Part shown: positions 30,511 to 39,548 of the stretch, piece by piece
How positions within the stretch are numbered: position 1 is the first letter of the stretch
How the letters are laid out: the number at the start of each line of letters is the position of its first letter
Source of the DNA: Acetatifactor sp.
GTDB taxonomy: Bacteria > Bacillota > Clostridia > Lachnospirales > Lachnospiraceae
Length of the DNA stretch: 43,027 nt
NCBI GenBank assembly: GCA_029055435.1
Contig: JAIDDH010000134.1
Coordinates: 1 to 43,027, forward strand
Direction: 5' to 3'
Notes under the pieces: model-generated
Seen by the model: the letters and a program-made list of their open reading frames with translations, nothing else
What the model was told of the DNA's origin: nothing
Databases searched by the model: none
Program-made: the position numbers and the translations under genes

Positions 30511-32412
30511 ATGAGAGAGAAGGTATTTATTTCCGAGGCGGATCAGTATCTGTTTGCACAGGGAACCCACTATGATATCTACAAGAAGCTGGGAGCGCAT
30601 TTGTCTGCGGAGAACGGCAAGGAGGGTGTGTTTTTTGCAGTGTGGGCGCCCAATGCCGAGGCTGTCTGTGTGGTAGGCTCCTTCAATGACTGGACTGAGG
30701 ACGCACATCCCATGGAAAAGCTGGGAGAGGGCGGCATCTGGAGCGTTTTTGTACCCGGCGTGGGCACGGGGGAGATGTATAAATTCCTGATTACGGCGCG
30801 GGACGGCAGGAAGCTCTACAAGGCAGACCCTTTTGCCAATCAGGCGGAGTATCGCCCGGGCACGGCTTCGATTATCACGGATTTGGAGGGCTTTGCCTGG
30901 AAGGATGCCAAGTGGCTTGCGGAACGCGACAAGAAAGACGCCAACAAGGAGCCCATGGCAATTTACGAGTGCCACATCGGTTCCTTTATGAAGCATCCCG
31001 ACAACGGCACTGAGGAGGGCTTCTATAATTATAGAGAATTTGCAAAGCGCATCGTGGAGTATGTGAAGGAGATGAAGTATACTCATGTAGAGCTCATGGG
31101 TATTGCGGAGCATCCCTTTGACGGTTCATGGGGATATCAGGTGACCGGTTATTATGCGCCGACCTCCCGCTATGGCACACCGGAGGAATTCATGTATCTG
31201 GTGAATGAGCTGCATAAGGCGGGTGTGGGTGTGATTCTTGACTGGGTGCCCGCGCATTTTGCCACGGACGCTCATGGTCTGGGTGAATTTGACGGAACCT
31301 GCATCTTTGAGCATCCCGATCCGAGGCGGGGAGAGCATCCCGACTGGGGAACCAAGATTTTTAATTACGGCAAGACAGAGGTAAAGAACTTCCTGATTGC
31401 CAATGTGTTGTTCTGGCTCAAGGAGTTCCATGTGGACGGTATCCGTGTGGATGCAGTGGCGTCCATGCTGTATCTGGATTACGGTAAGCAGGACGGCCAG
31501 TGGCTGCCCAATGAGTTTGGCGGTAACAAGAATCTTGAGGCCATTGAATTTTTCAAACATATGAATTCGGTCATCCGCGGCACCTATCCCGGATTTTTGA
31601 CTATCGCAGAGGAGTCCACCGCGTGGCCCAACGTCAGCGGGGATATCGGAACGGACAGCCTGGGCTTTTCCTTTAAGTGGAACATGGGCTGGATGCACGA
31701 TTTCTGTGAGTACATGAAGCTGGATCCGATTTACCGCAAGGGCAATCACTATGCCATGACGTTTGCCATGAGCTACAATGAGAGCGAGAATTATATTCTG
31801 CCCCTGTCTCATGACGAAGTGGTACATTTAAAATGTTCCATGGTGAATAAAATGCCCGGTTATCAGGTGGATAAGTACGCCAATCTCCGGGTGGGCTATG
31901 CCTATATGTTCGGACACTGCGGCAAAAAGCTTTTGTTCATGGGCCAGGATTTCGGGCAGGAGCGCGAGTGGAGCGAGGCCAGGGAGCTGGATTGGTTCTT
32001 GCTGGGTGAGAAGAATAATCAGGGCATGCACGAGTGGGTGAAGGAGCTTCTACAGATGTATCGCAAATATCCCGCTCTGTATGAGTTTGATAATTGCTGG
32101 GACGGTTTCGAGTGGATGAACGCGGACGATGCGGAGAGAAGCATCTATTCCTTTGTGCGTAAGTCCTCCACCGGAAGAAACAGTCTGCTCTTCGTGCTGA
32201 ATATGACTCCTATCAAATGGGAGAATTATCAGGTGCCCGTGCCCAAGAAGAAAAAATATAAGCTGTTGATGAACAGCGACGAGGAGAGGTTCGGCGGCTG
32301 GGGAAGTGAGATTCCTGCGGAAATTTCTGCCAAGGCGGAGCCGTGCCATTACCATGATTATTCCATTTTTTTGGATTTGCCGCCCTATTGTGCTGCAGTG
32401 TTTGTATTCTGA
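30511..32412 (+). CDS. glgB: 1,4-alpha-glucan branching enzyme
   Basis: 633 aa. The N-terminal CBM48 (VFFAVWAPNAEAVCVVGSF) is followed by the GH13 barrel: GIRVDAVAS with the nucleophile Asp (about 314), the acid/base Glu in TIAEESTAWP (about 367) and the third Asp in LPLSHDEVVH. It makes alpha-1,6 branches in glycogen. Start ATG 30511 follows GGAGGAAG. Other glycogen genes are not in the window. A terminator follows at 32481-32513. Confidence 0.97.
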   Translation: MREKVFISEADQYLFAQGTHYDIYKKLGAHLSAENGKEGVFFAVWAPNAEAVCVVGSFNDWTEDAHPMEKLGEGGIWSVFVPGVGTGEMYKFLITARDGRKLYKADPFANQAEYRPGTASIITDLEGFAWKDAKWLAERDKKDANKEPMAIYECHIGSFMKHPDNGTEEGFYNYREFAKRIVEYVKEMKYTHVELMGIAEHPFDGSWGYQVTGYYAPTSRYGTPEEFMYLVNELHKAGVGVILDWVPAHFATDAHGLGEFDGTCIFEHPDPRRGEHPDWGTKIFNYGKTEVKNFLIANVLFWLKEFHVDGIRVDAVASMLYLDYGKQDGQWLPNEFGGNKNLEAIEFFKHMNSVIRGTYPGFLTIAEESTAWPNVSGDIGTDSLGFSFKWNMGWMHDFCEYMKLDPIYRKGNHYAMTFAMSYNESENYILPLSHDEVVHLKCSMVNKMPGYQVDKYANLRVGYAYMFGHCGKKLLFMGQDFGQEREWSEARELDWFLLGEKNNQGMHEWVKELLQMYRKYPALYEFDNCWDGFEWMNADDAERSIYSFVRKSSTGRNSLLFVLNMTPIKWENYQVPVPKKKKYKLLMNSDEERFGGWGSEIPAEISAKAEPCHYHDYSIFLDLPPYCAAVFVF

Positions 32413-32480
32413 TTTTCGATTTTGATAAAAATGCCAGGTTAAGGAACAGGTTAAGAAAATGGAATAATGCACCGAAATAT

Positions 32481-32513
32481 AAGGTGAGTGCTCAGGAAGC
32501 GCTCACCTTTTTT
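32481..32513 (+). terminator. glgB terminator
   Basis: AAGGTGAG / CTCACCTT stem (extended by a wobble pair) and six T residues. Confidence 0.85.
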
Positions 32514-32598
32514 GACGACAGAAAGATTCGTGCCATAAATGCGGCAGGAGTATTAACGCAGTATCGCAGACGGTATCTGTGATGTGCAGGAGGTATAT

Positions 32599-35466
32599 AT
32601 GAACATTGCGATTCAGAATCAGAACAACCGGACGGAGGCCGTAGTCCGCGGGGAGCGGGCAGAGGGAGGCAGAGCTGCCCATGCGCAGGAAAAGCCCAGA
32701 ACCAACAGACCGGGGGCGGAAAACGTGTCTTATTCCAAGGGGGAAGAGGCTTTTTCCGTATTTGGATGTCCGGATGATCAGCGGGACGGCAATAAGGGAA
32801 AGACCCTGACGGAGCTTCAGCAGGAGGCCGCTGCTGCGGATGTGGGCGTCTCTCAGGATTATATGACAGTTATGTCAAATACCATGTCTGAGGAGGATTA
32901 TCAGAAGCTCTCCAAGGAGGGATTCCACTTTGCATCTATGGACCCGGATGAGGTCGTGACCATTGTGGACAAAATCAAGGCAGAGCTGGTGCGCAGCGGC
33001 AAAAATATTGCAGGCTACACAGATGACCTTGATATGGAGACACTGGCGGCAGCCGTGGGAAGCGACTCTCTGGCAAGAGCATTGGCCGACAGCTTTAGAG
33101 AGGCTGATATCCCGCTCACCGAGGAAAATATCGCGGCGGTAGAGAAGGCCTGGAACATGGCGTCGGAACTGCAGACGCCCACAGAGGGCGCTTATCAGTA
33201 TATGGTGGACAATGAGATGGAGCCGGAAATCTGGAATTTTTATCTGGCGGAGAACAGCGGTGCGGACGCTGTAAACAGCGGCGGGAGTGCTTCCCAGAAT
33301 GGCATGGATTATCTGGCGGATGAAAATATGCTCAGGCAGATTGATCAGGTGCTGGAGCAGGCGGGCTATGAGCCCAACGAGGAGAACCGGCAGGCGGCGC
33401 AGTGGCTTTTGGAGCGCAGGCTTCCTCTGACGGAGGAGAGTCTGAGCCGGCTGAAAAAGCTGCAGGAGGCTGTAGTGCCCGTCACCGAGGAGAGTTTTGC
33501 CGCCGCGGCAGCAGAGGCGATAGTCTCAGGGAAGGACCCTATATATGCGGATTTGTCCCAGAAAGATCAGGCCGCAGGAAATATTTATGAAAAGGCCGTG
33601 GAGGTTCTGGATCGTTACAGAACATTATACGAGGCTCAGGAGAGACCGGATTTTGCAGACAGAGAGGAAGCGGAAAAATGGCTGCGGGAGCAGGGAGATC
33701 TGACCGCCCGCAAGCATCTGGAGGAGATTCGCCTGCGCATGACCGCCGAGGTGAATGTAAAGCTTTTAAAGAGCGGTTTTGCTATTGATACGACTCCTAT
33801 GGAGGAGCTGATCGAGGCTCTGCGGGAGGCGGAGAAGGCAGTGGCGGAAAGCTACTTCCCGGAGGACGCCGAGGCTGTCTCCAAGTATGAGAGCTGGAAT
33901 CAGACCAATGACGTGATGCGGGAGCTGCCCGGACTTCCGGCACAGCTTCTGGGCACTGTGCGCATTTATGAGACGGACGGGGAAGATGCCACTGTTTTGG
34001 AGCGCTTCCATGCGGAGGGCACGGCTCTTCAGCAGACTTATGAGAAAGCGGGCGAGAGCTACGAGTCCCTGATGACAGCGCCCAGACCGGATTTGGGCGA
34101 CAGTATGAGCAAGGCTTTCGGTAATGTGGAGGAGCTCGTGCGGGAGATGGGACTGGAGCCCACGGAGGAGAACTGCAGAGCCGTTCGTATACTTGGTTAT
34201 AATCATATGGAGATAACTGAGGAGAATATCGAGCGCGTGAAAGAGGCGGACGCTCAGGTGAGGAATCTGATTGAGAAGATGACGCCTGCTGCCACGCTGC
34301 AGATGATCCGGGACGGTGTCAATCCTCTGGAGCAGAGCTTTGCGCAGCTCAATGAGTATTTTGATAATCTGCCCCCGAGCTTTCAGGAGCAGGCCGAGAG
34401 CTACAGCCGGTATCTTTATGGTTTGGAGCAGAATAAGCAGATTACGGAGCAGGAGCGGGAGAGCTATATCGGCGTGTATCGCCTGCTGCACCAGATCGAG
34501 CGCAGGGACGGGGCGGCTGTGGGCTCAGTGCTCAATACACAGTCGGAGCTCCAGTTTGCCAATCTTTTATCTGCGGTCAGGAGCGGAAATTTCGGCCATA
34601 TGGATGTGCAGGCCACAGATGAGCTGGGCGTGCTGCGTGAGTTGGTGAGAGATGCAGAGAATAAATCCATCACAGAGCAGATTCAGGCAGGATACGAGAA
34701 GGAACAGCTTGCACAGCTTCGGCGTGTGACGGAGACAGAGCAGGCGGCAGTGGCCATGCTGGAGAGGGGAGATATGCCCGCGACTGCAGAGAATCTTCTG
34801 GCGGCTCAGGAGCTTGTGGAGGATGCCAGAAATCCCTTTAAGGCTCTGCGGAGAAAAGCGGAGGAACTGTGGGAGCAGCTTTCCGATAAAGAAAGCTTCC
34901 AGGCGGAGTACGAGGAGACGGTTGCTAAGATGCAGTCGGAGACCGAAGAGCAGGTGTTCAATGCCGCGGAGACGAGTCTGGACGTGCGCGCCCTGCAGAT
35001 GAACCACAGGCAGCTCAGTATCATGGGAAGTCTCTCCCGCAATGAAGAGTATGTTTTATCCATGTATGTGGGGGATGAACTGGCTGCGGTGCACCTGACG
35101 CTGGAGCGTGGCGGTGCGGAAAAGGGCGGTATTTCTATTGCGGTGGATTTCGGGGAAAATTCTCATATAGAGGCCAGACTGCAGGTGAAAAACGGCAGAG
35201 TGGATGGCTTTCTTCTGGGAAAAACTTCGGAAGAGGTTACGAAATTGCAGGAAGCGTCCGATATATTCTATAACTTGTTAAATGAAAATGCTTCTCTGGA
35301 TTTGGAAGCGGTGAAATTACCTGTGGTAAGCAGAGGAAACATAAATGTGACAGGGACGTCGGAAAATAGCAGCCAGGGGGAGGTAACTTCCCAAGAGAAG
35401 AGGATTTCTCTTGACAATGGAACGCTGTATCGTGTTGCGAAGCTTTTTTTACAGGCAATAAAATAG
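32599..35466 (+). CDS. DUF6240-type protein with FliK-like C-terminus
   Basis: 955 aa from ATG 32599 (AGGAGG at 6 nt). The body has repeated segments of the form P-L/A-T-E-E-N/S-L/I (DIPLTEENIAAVEKAW, RLPLTEESLSRLKKL, LEPTEENCRAVRILG, DMPATAENLLAAQEL), that is, at least five helical units. The last 140 residues (LSIMGSLSRNEEYVLSMYV, AVHLTLERGG, SIAVDFGENSHIEARLQVKN, then KLQEASDIFYNLL) resemble the C-terminal fold of flagellar hook-length protein FliK. It directly precedes flagellin (23 nt) with no promoter seen between, so a flagellar role is likely. Confidence 0.75.
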   Translation: MNIAIQNQNNRTEAVVRGERAEGGRAAHAQEKPRTNRPGAENVSYSKGEEAFSVFGCPDDQRDGNKGKTLTELQQEAAAADVGVSQDYMTVMSNTMSEEDYQKLSKEGFHFASMDPDEVVTIVDKIKAELVRSGKNIAGYTDDLDMETLAAAVGSDSLARALADSFREADIPLTEENIAAVEKAWNMASELQTPTEGAYQYMVDNEMEPEIWNFYLAENSGADAVNSGGSASQNGMDYLADENMLRQIDQVLEQAGYEPNEENRQAAQWLLERRLPLTEESLSRLKKLQEAVVPVTEESFAAAAAEAIVSGKDPIYADLSQKDQAAGNIYEKAVEVLDRYRTLYEAQERPDFADREEAEKWLREQGDLTARKHLEEIRLRMTAEVNVKLLKSGFAIDTTPMEELIEALREAEKAVAESYFPEDAEAVSKYESWNQTNDVMRELPGLPAQLLGTVRIYETDGEDATVLERFHAEGTALQQTYEKAGESYESLMTAPRPDLGDSMSKAFGNVEELVREMGLEPTEENCRAVRILGYNHMEITEENIERVKEADAQVRNLIEKMTPAATLQMIRDGVNPLEQSFAQLNEYFDNLPPSFQEQAESYSRYLYGLEQNKQITEQERESYIGVYRLLHQIERRDGAAVGSVLNTQSELQFANLLSAVRSGNFGHMDVQATDELGVLRELVRDAENKSITEQIQAGYEKEQLAQLRRVTETEQAAVAMLERGDMPATAENLLAAQELVEDARNPFKALRRKAEELWEQLSDKESFQAEYEETVAKMQSETEEQVFNAAETSLDVRALQMNHRQLSIMGSLSRNEEYVLSMYVGDELAAVHLTLERGGAEKGGISIAVDFGENSHIEARLQVKNGRVDGFLLGKTSEEVTKLQEASDIFYNLLNENASLDLEAVKLPVVSRGNINVTGTSENSSQGEVTSQEKRISLDNGTLYRVAKLFLQAIK

Positions 35467-35489
35467 GGAAAAGCGGGGTAATGTAAGCT

Positions 35490-36590
35490 ATGAGAATCAA
35501 CTACAACGTATCGGCAATGCTGTCAAACAACGCTCTGTCAAACAATGACAACAAACTGGCAAAGTCTCTGGAGAGACTTTCCTCCGGTCTGAAGATCAAT
35601 CACGCAAAGGATAATCCTGCCGGTCTGGCTATGGCAAAGAGAATGAATGCACAGATCAGAGGAGTCTCCGTGGCCAATCAGAACGCCAGCGACGGCGTGT
35701 CTGTCATCGAGACCGCAGACGGCGCGCTCACAGAGGTGGCTGACATGCTGCAGCGTATCAATGAGCTGACCATAAAGTCTGCTACCGGCACCATGACGGA
35801 TGAGGACAGACAGACGATTCAAAACGAAGTCGAGCAGCTGAAGGAGGAGATTACACGAATCTCCAACGACACAGAGTTCAACGGACAGAAGCTGCTGAAC
35901 GGGGAGTTCACCTCCAAGGGCTTCACCAACGATAATGATGTCAAAGTTAATTCATACAGCAGGGATGTTTCCCAAAAGATTTATACCATCGCCAGCCTGA
36001 ATGTGACTGCATCTGCGGACGGTGAGCTGACGCTTGCGGGAGACCCTACTCTGGGACCTGAATTTCCTGCGGACTGTAAGGCGGAAATGAGAGATAATCT
36101 GGTGATTATCAAGGATGAAAGCGGATTTGAGCTGACGCTGAAAGTTCCCGAGACGGGAGGCTCCTTCAGCAATCTGGAGATAGATGTGGCGGGGATTGGT
36201 GCCATGCGTCTTCAGATTGGAGCAAACGAGGGGCAGGTACTGGAGATGGAGATTCCTTCCATTGATTTGCTGAATATGGGAATCCGGGATATCGATGTGA
36301 GCACTAAGGAAGGGGCGGACGAGGCCATCGCCCGTGTGGATGATGCGATTCAGTTCGTATCCAGTGTCCGTGGCAGACTGGGCGCTTATCAGAATCGTCT
36401 GGAATCTACCGTAAACAGTCTGGATGTCACCAATGAAACGATGACGGCAGCTTACTCCCGCATTATGGATGTGGATATGGCGGAGGAGATGACCGAGTAC
36501 ACCACCGCACAGGTGCTGACTCAGGCCGGAACCTCTATGCTTGCACAGGCCAATGAGAGACCTTCACAGGTATTGCAGCTTTTACAGTAA
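35490..36590 (+). CDS. fliC: Flagellin
   Basis: 366 aa. The conserved N-terminal D0/D1 (MRINYNVSAMLSNNALSNN, SLERLSSGLKINHAKDNPAG) and C-terminal D1/D0 (SSVRGRLGAYQNRLESTVN, AQVLTQAGTSMLAQANERP) flank a variable middle of about 120 residues with one small beta domain. It is exported by the flagellar type III system and polymerises into the filament. Followed at 44 nt by its chaperone gene. Only a weak ribosome site (GGGG) is visible, which is unusual for an abundant protein. Confidence 0.97.
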   Translation: MRINYNVSAMLSNNALSNNDNKLAKSLERLSSGLKINHAKDNPAGLAMAKRMNAQIRGVSVANQNASDGVSVIETADGALTEVADMLQRINELTIKSATGTMTDEDRQTIQNEVEQLKEEITRISNDTEFNGQKLLNGEFTSKGFTNDNDVKVNSYSRDVSQKIYTIASLNVTASADGELTLAGDPTLGPEFPADCKAEMRDNLVIIKDESGFELTLKVPETGGSFSNLEIDVAGIGAMRLQIGANEGQVLEMEIPSIDLLNMGIRDIDVSTKEGADEAIARVDDAIQFVSSVRGRLGAYQNRLESTVNSLDVTNETMTAAYSRIMDVDMAEEMTEYTTAQVLTQAGTSMLAQANERPSQVLQLLQ

Positions 36591-36633
36591 TTGCAATTAT
36601 CTATGTAGTTTGTGATAGAAAGAGGGGGAAAGC

Positions 36634-37107
36634 ATGACCAGCGAATGTAAGCAGCAGTTCACCCTGAGGATTGCGCAGGCAAATTCCACGGAACTGATTG
36701 TGATTTTGTACGAGATGCTGCTCTGCTATCTGGATGAGGCTGAGGAGGCCGCAGAGTCCGGGGATGCCGAGGCGCTTGCCGAGGCGGTACGCAAGAGCAG
36801 AGGCTGCCTGAATGAGCTGGAGCAGTCTCTGCATATGGAATATGAGCCTGCGGGCAATCTGCTGCAGCTCTATCTGTATTGTGCGAAAAAGCTTGTACAT
36901 GCGCAGGCCTGCAAAGAGGGCGCCTTGGACGAGATCCGCAGGATTATTCGGCCGCTGCATGACGCCTATGAGCAGATTGCGCCTCAGAATCCTGGCGGTC
37001 CCGTGATGGGCAATTCCCAGACTGTGTACGCAGGCCTGACCTACGGACGGGGTATGTTAACCGAAAACATGGCTGACCAGGGCGCGAATCGGGGAATGCG
37101 CGTATAA
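36634..37107 (+). CDS. fliS: FliS-like flagellin export chaperone
   Basis: 157 aa, all-helical, with FTLRIAQANSTELIVILYEMLLCYL and a helical bundle pattern to about residue 115, like FliS (usually about 130 aa). It binds the flagellin C-terminus to keep it unfolded before export. Position right after flagellin supports this. Its last 51 bp overlap the convergent DUF2508 gene, and the tail (YAGLTYGRGMLTENM) is longer than usual. Confidence 0.85.
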   Translation: MTSECKQQFTLRIAQANSTELIVILYEMLLCYLDEAEEAAESGDAEALAEAVRKSRGCLNELEQSLHMEYEPAGNLLQLYLYCAKKLVHAQACKEGALDEIRRIIRPLHDAYEQIAPQNPGGPVMGNSQTVYAGLTYGRGMLTENMADQGANRGMRV

Positions 37108-37350
37108 GGGCGTGCTTTCTTCTGCCTGCTGTGCCGCCAGTTCGGTGAGATGGCGATAGCGTTTCTGCAGAGCATTAATTTCATAAATATAGCTGTCGAT
37201 TAAATCCACTTCGACGGCATTGTTAAAACCCGAATAGGCGATTTCCAGAGCCTGTCGGGTTTTTTCGATGGCTTCCTTCAAATTGAGAGAGCCAAGCTCT
37301 TCCTCTACAGGTAATACAGTATTCATGCTTTGCTTATACAATACTTTCAT
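37057..37350 (-). CDS. DUF2508 (YaaL-like) protein
   Basis: 97 aa from ATG 37350; the frame stays open to an ATG at 37416 (119 aa). The family pattern is KEAIEKTRQALEIAYSGFNN followed by DLIDSYIYEINALQKRYRHL. In Bacillus subtilis yaaL sits just before bofA; here the DUF2508 and BofA-like genes are neighbours but divergent. Its 3' end overlaps fliS by 51 bp. Confidence 0.75.
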   Translation of the reverse strand: MKVLYKQSMNTVLPVEEELGSLNLKEAIEKTRQALEIAYSGFNNAVEVDLIDSYIYEINALQKRYRHLTELAAQQAEESTPLYAHSPIRALVSHVFG

Positions 37351-37552
37351 ACTTATTCCCATCTGCGTGCTGCGGCGCGCAATCAGATCAATAGTTGAAT
37401 ACACATTTTTATTCAACTTTATACCTGTTAATTATTATCAGTATAATCATCGAACTTGTAAAATATACCAAAAACGGAATTTTTATGAAATTGTTTCATA
37501 TGATGTAAGGAAAAGGTGGTCATGCAGGCCGGGAGGCCGGAACGGGAGAAAT

Positions 37553-37825
37553 ATGGAATATGGGAGAGGAATTTTGGTGATTGCGGCAGCCTGCGGCATC
37601 GTGCTGTTGATCGGCGCCGTGCGCAATAAAATGGAGTGGCTGCTGAACATCGTCATGCGCAGCATTCTGGGTACTGTAGCCATGTATTTTGTGAATTCTA
37701 CGCTGGCATCCGTGGGAATTTCTCTGGGCGTGGGTATCAATGCGGTGACGGTTTTGACATCGGGAATTCTTGGTCTGCCTGGGTTTGTGGCACTTTACGG
37801 TCTGGGAATTTATCAATTATTATGA
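37553..37825 (+). CDS. BofA-family (pro-sigma-K processing inhibitor-like) protein
   Basis: 90 aa from ATG 37553 (GGGAG at 5 nt). Hydrophobic throughout, ending in GLPGFVALYGLGIYQLL, a BofA signature, with GISLGVGINAVTVLTSGILG before it. In spore formers BofA inhibits the SpoIVFB protease in the forespore membrane. The family also occurs outside confirmed spore formers, so sporulation is only suggested. Confidence 0.85.
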   Translation: MEYGRGILVIAAACGIVLLIGAVRNKMEWLLNIVMRSILGTVAMYFVNSTLASVGISLGVGINAVTVLTSGILGLPGFVALYGLGIYQLL

Positions 37826-37861
37826 AAGATTACCAAAAATAATTTTTTTGACTTTTCAAGC

Positions 37862-37889
37862 TTGCCAACTGCAAAAATTGTGTTATAAT
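37862..37889 (+). promoter_or_regulatory. Tad operon promoter
   Basis: TTGCCA (37862-37867), 16-bp spacer, consensus TATAAT (37884-37889). It lies about 125 bp before the prepilin peptidase gene, leaving a long leader. Confidence 0.65.
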
Positions 37890-38012
37890 GACTTTATTCT
37901 AAAAGACAGCCGGATGGCCATCCGCAGTTCAGAATATTCTTTGGGACAGGTTTCGTCCCACTATTTCAAGAAGCAAAACAAAATATGGATAACCGGAAAA
38001 GGAGTTGGTAGG

Positions 38013-38516
38013 TTGGCGGTATTATGTACGTCTCTTGGCGTAGTATGCCTTTTTGACTACGGAAAGAGAAAAATCCCGAATCTGTCGGTGATATTGATTT
38101 TGGCGATAGGAGCGGGGAGAAGCGTTTTTCAGAATGGACTTAAGGGTTTGGGAATGTATCTGCTTGCGGCAGTGTCGGTGATGTTCTTACTCTATCCTCT
38201 CTTTCGCATCGGCGGTCTGGGGGCAGGTGATGTGAAGCTTTTAAGTGTTTGTGCGGGATATTTTTCCCCGGGGAGAATCTTTTATTTTCTGTTTTTTTCT
38301 ATGCTGGTTTCGGCAATTTTTTCCTTGATTCGTCTATGCAGAGAAGGTGATGCGCGGGATAGGATTCAGTATTTTTGCGCGTATTGTACAGCTGTGGCCC
38401 GCAGCGGCAAATGGGGCCTGTATCTGCCGCAGAAGGGGGAGCGAAGGCTCTCAGGCATCTGTATGTCAGGGCCTGTTTTGTGCAGCGTGCTGCTGGGGAT
38501 AGGAGGTATATATTGA
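38013..38516 (+). CDS. Prepilin peptidase (TadV/CpaA-like)
   Basis: 167 aa from TTG 38013 (AAAGGAG at 9 nt); the frame is open much further upstream but crosses the promoter. The two catalytic Asp motifs are DYGKRKIPN and GLGAGDVKLL, the A24 aspartic peptidase signature. It cleaves Flp pilin leaders in the cytoplasmic membrane. First gene of the Tad cluster. Confidence 0.9.
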   Translation: MAVLCTSLGVVCLFDYGKRKIPNLSVILILAIGAGRSVFQNGLKGLGMYLLAAVSVMFLLYPLFRIGGLGAGDVKLLSVCAGYFSPGRIFYFLFFSMLVSAIFSLIRLCREGDARDRIQYFCAYCTAVARSGKWGLYLPQKGERRLSGICMSGPVLCSVLLGIGGIY

Positions 38517-38531
38517 GAGTGGAGGTGTCAA

Positions 38532-39548
38532 TTGAGAGAGAAGAGAAATCCTGTTTTGGTGTTGTGTGACAGGGAGGAAGAATATGCGCAGCTTATGACA
38601 GAATTTATGCGGAATCGCAGAGAACTGCCATGGAGTGTTCATACATACACAGATGTGGAGAAGCTTTTGCAGGAGGAAAAAGATTGTCCCATCGATGTGA
38701 TGGTGGTGTCGGAGCGGACTTATCAGGAGAAGCTGGCGCGCTTGAATCCTCTGCGCACAGTGATATTGAGCGAAGGTGGATTGCAGCGATGGGATGAATT
38801 TATCAATGTGGATAAATATCAGCAGGCTCAGCAGGTGTTACAGAGTATTCTGGAGGTCTATCTGGAGATTGCAGATATTGCGTTCCCGCGTATACAGGGG
38901 CATGGAAATACCTGTTTTATCGGAATTTACTCTCCGGTGCGCCGATGCCTGCAGACAACCTTTGCTCTGACGGCAGGTCAGATGCTGGCGGAAAAATACA
39001 GGGTGTTATATCTGAACTTTGAGCATTACGCAGGCATATCGGAGCTCGCCGCAGAGACGGGGGCCAGAGACCTGGCGGATTTACTGTATTTCCTCATGGC
39101 AGAGCAGGATAAGTTTCTCCTGCGCCTGCAGACGATCATACAGCATCGGGGAAGTCTGGACTATATTCCGCCCATGAAATCCGGGCAAAACCTGATCCTT
39201 GTGACGTCGCAGGAATGGATGCGTTTGTTGGGGCGGCTCGAGGAATCGGGAGAGTATGATTATGTGATTATGGATCTCAGCGAGAGCATGCAGGGATTAT
39301 TTGATATTCTGCGCTCCTGTGTCAAGGTTTTTACACTGACAAAGGAGGATCGTATCGCCCAGGGGAAGCTTGCAGAATATGAACATCTTTTGGCCGCATA
39401 TTCGTATGATGATGTACTGCAGAAAACCTGTAAATGTGCACTGCCCAAGGTGCGGAGAATCCCGGAGGAACCAGAGCAGTATACCAGAGGGGAGCTTGCG
39501 GATTATGTGAGGAGTGTGCTGCGGGAAATTACAGGAGGTGAGAACTGA
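38532..39548 (+). CDS. TadZ/CpaE-like protein with degenerate P-loop
   Basis: 338 aa, TTG start after GGAGGTG. A receiver-like N-terminus (PVLVLCDREEEYAQLM, DVMVVSE) is followed by a MinD/ParA-like domain. The nucleotide-binding loop reads IGIYSPVRRCLQTTFAL, lacking the usual KGGxGKT lysines, while VLYLNFEHYAG and YVIMDLSES resemble the later motifs. TadZ localises the pilus machinery to a cell site; here ATP binding is doubtful. Its stop overlaps the CpaF ATG. Confidence 0.8.
   Translation: MREKRNPVLVLCDREEEYAQLMTEFMRNRRELPWSVHTYTDVEKLLQEEKDCPIDVMVVSERTYQEKLARLNPLRTVILSEGGLQRWDEFINVDKYQQAQQVLQSILEVYLEIADIAFPRIQGHGNTCFIGIYSPVRRCLQTTFALTAGQMLAEKYRVLYLNFEHYAGISELAAETGARDLADLLYFLMAEQDKFLLRLQTIIQHRGSLDYIPPMKSGQNLILVTSQEWMRLLGRLEESGEYDYVIMDLSESMQGLFDILRSCVKVFTLTKEDRIAQGKLAEYEHLLAAYSYDDVLQKTCKCALPKVRRIPEEPEQYTRGELADYVRSVLREITGGEN

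Noticed and set aside
32388..32582. 64-aa frame after glgB
   Set aside because: Overlaps glgB and the terminator hairpin and has no ribosome site, although part of the translation looks protein-like.
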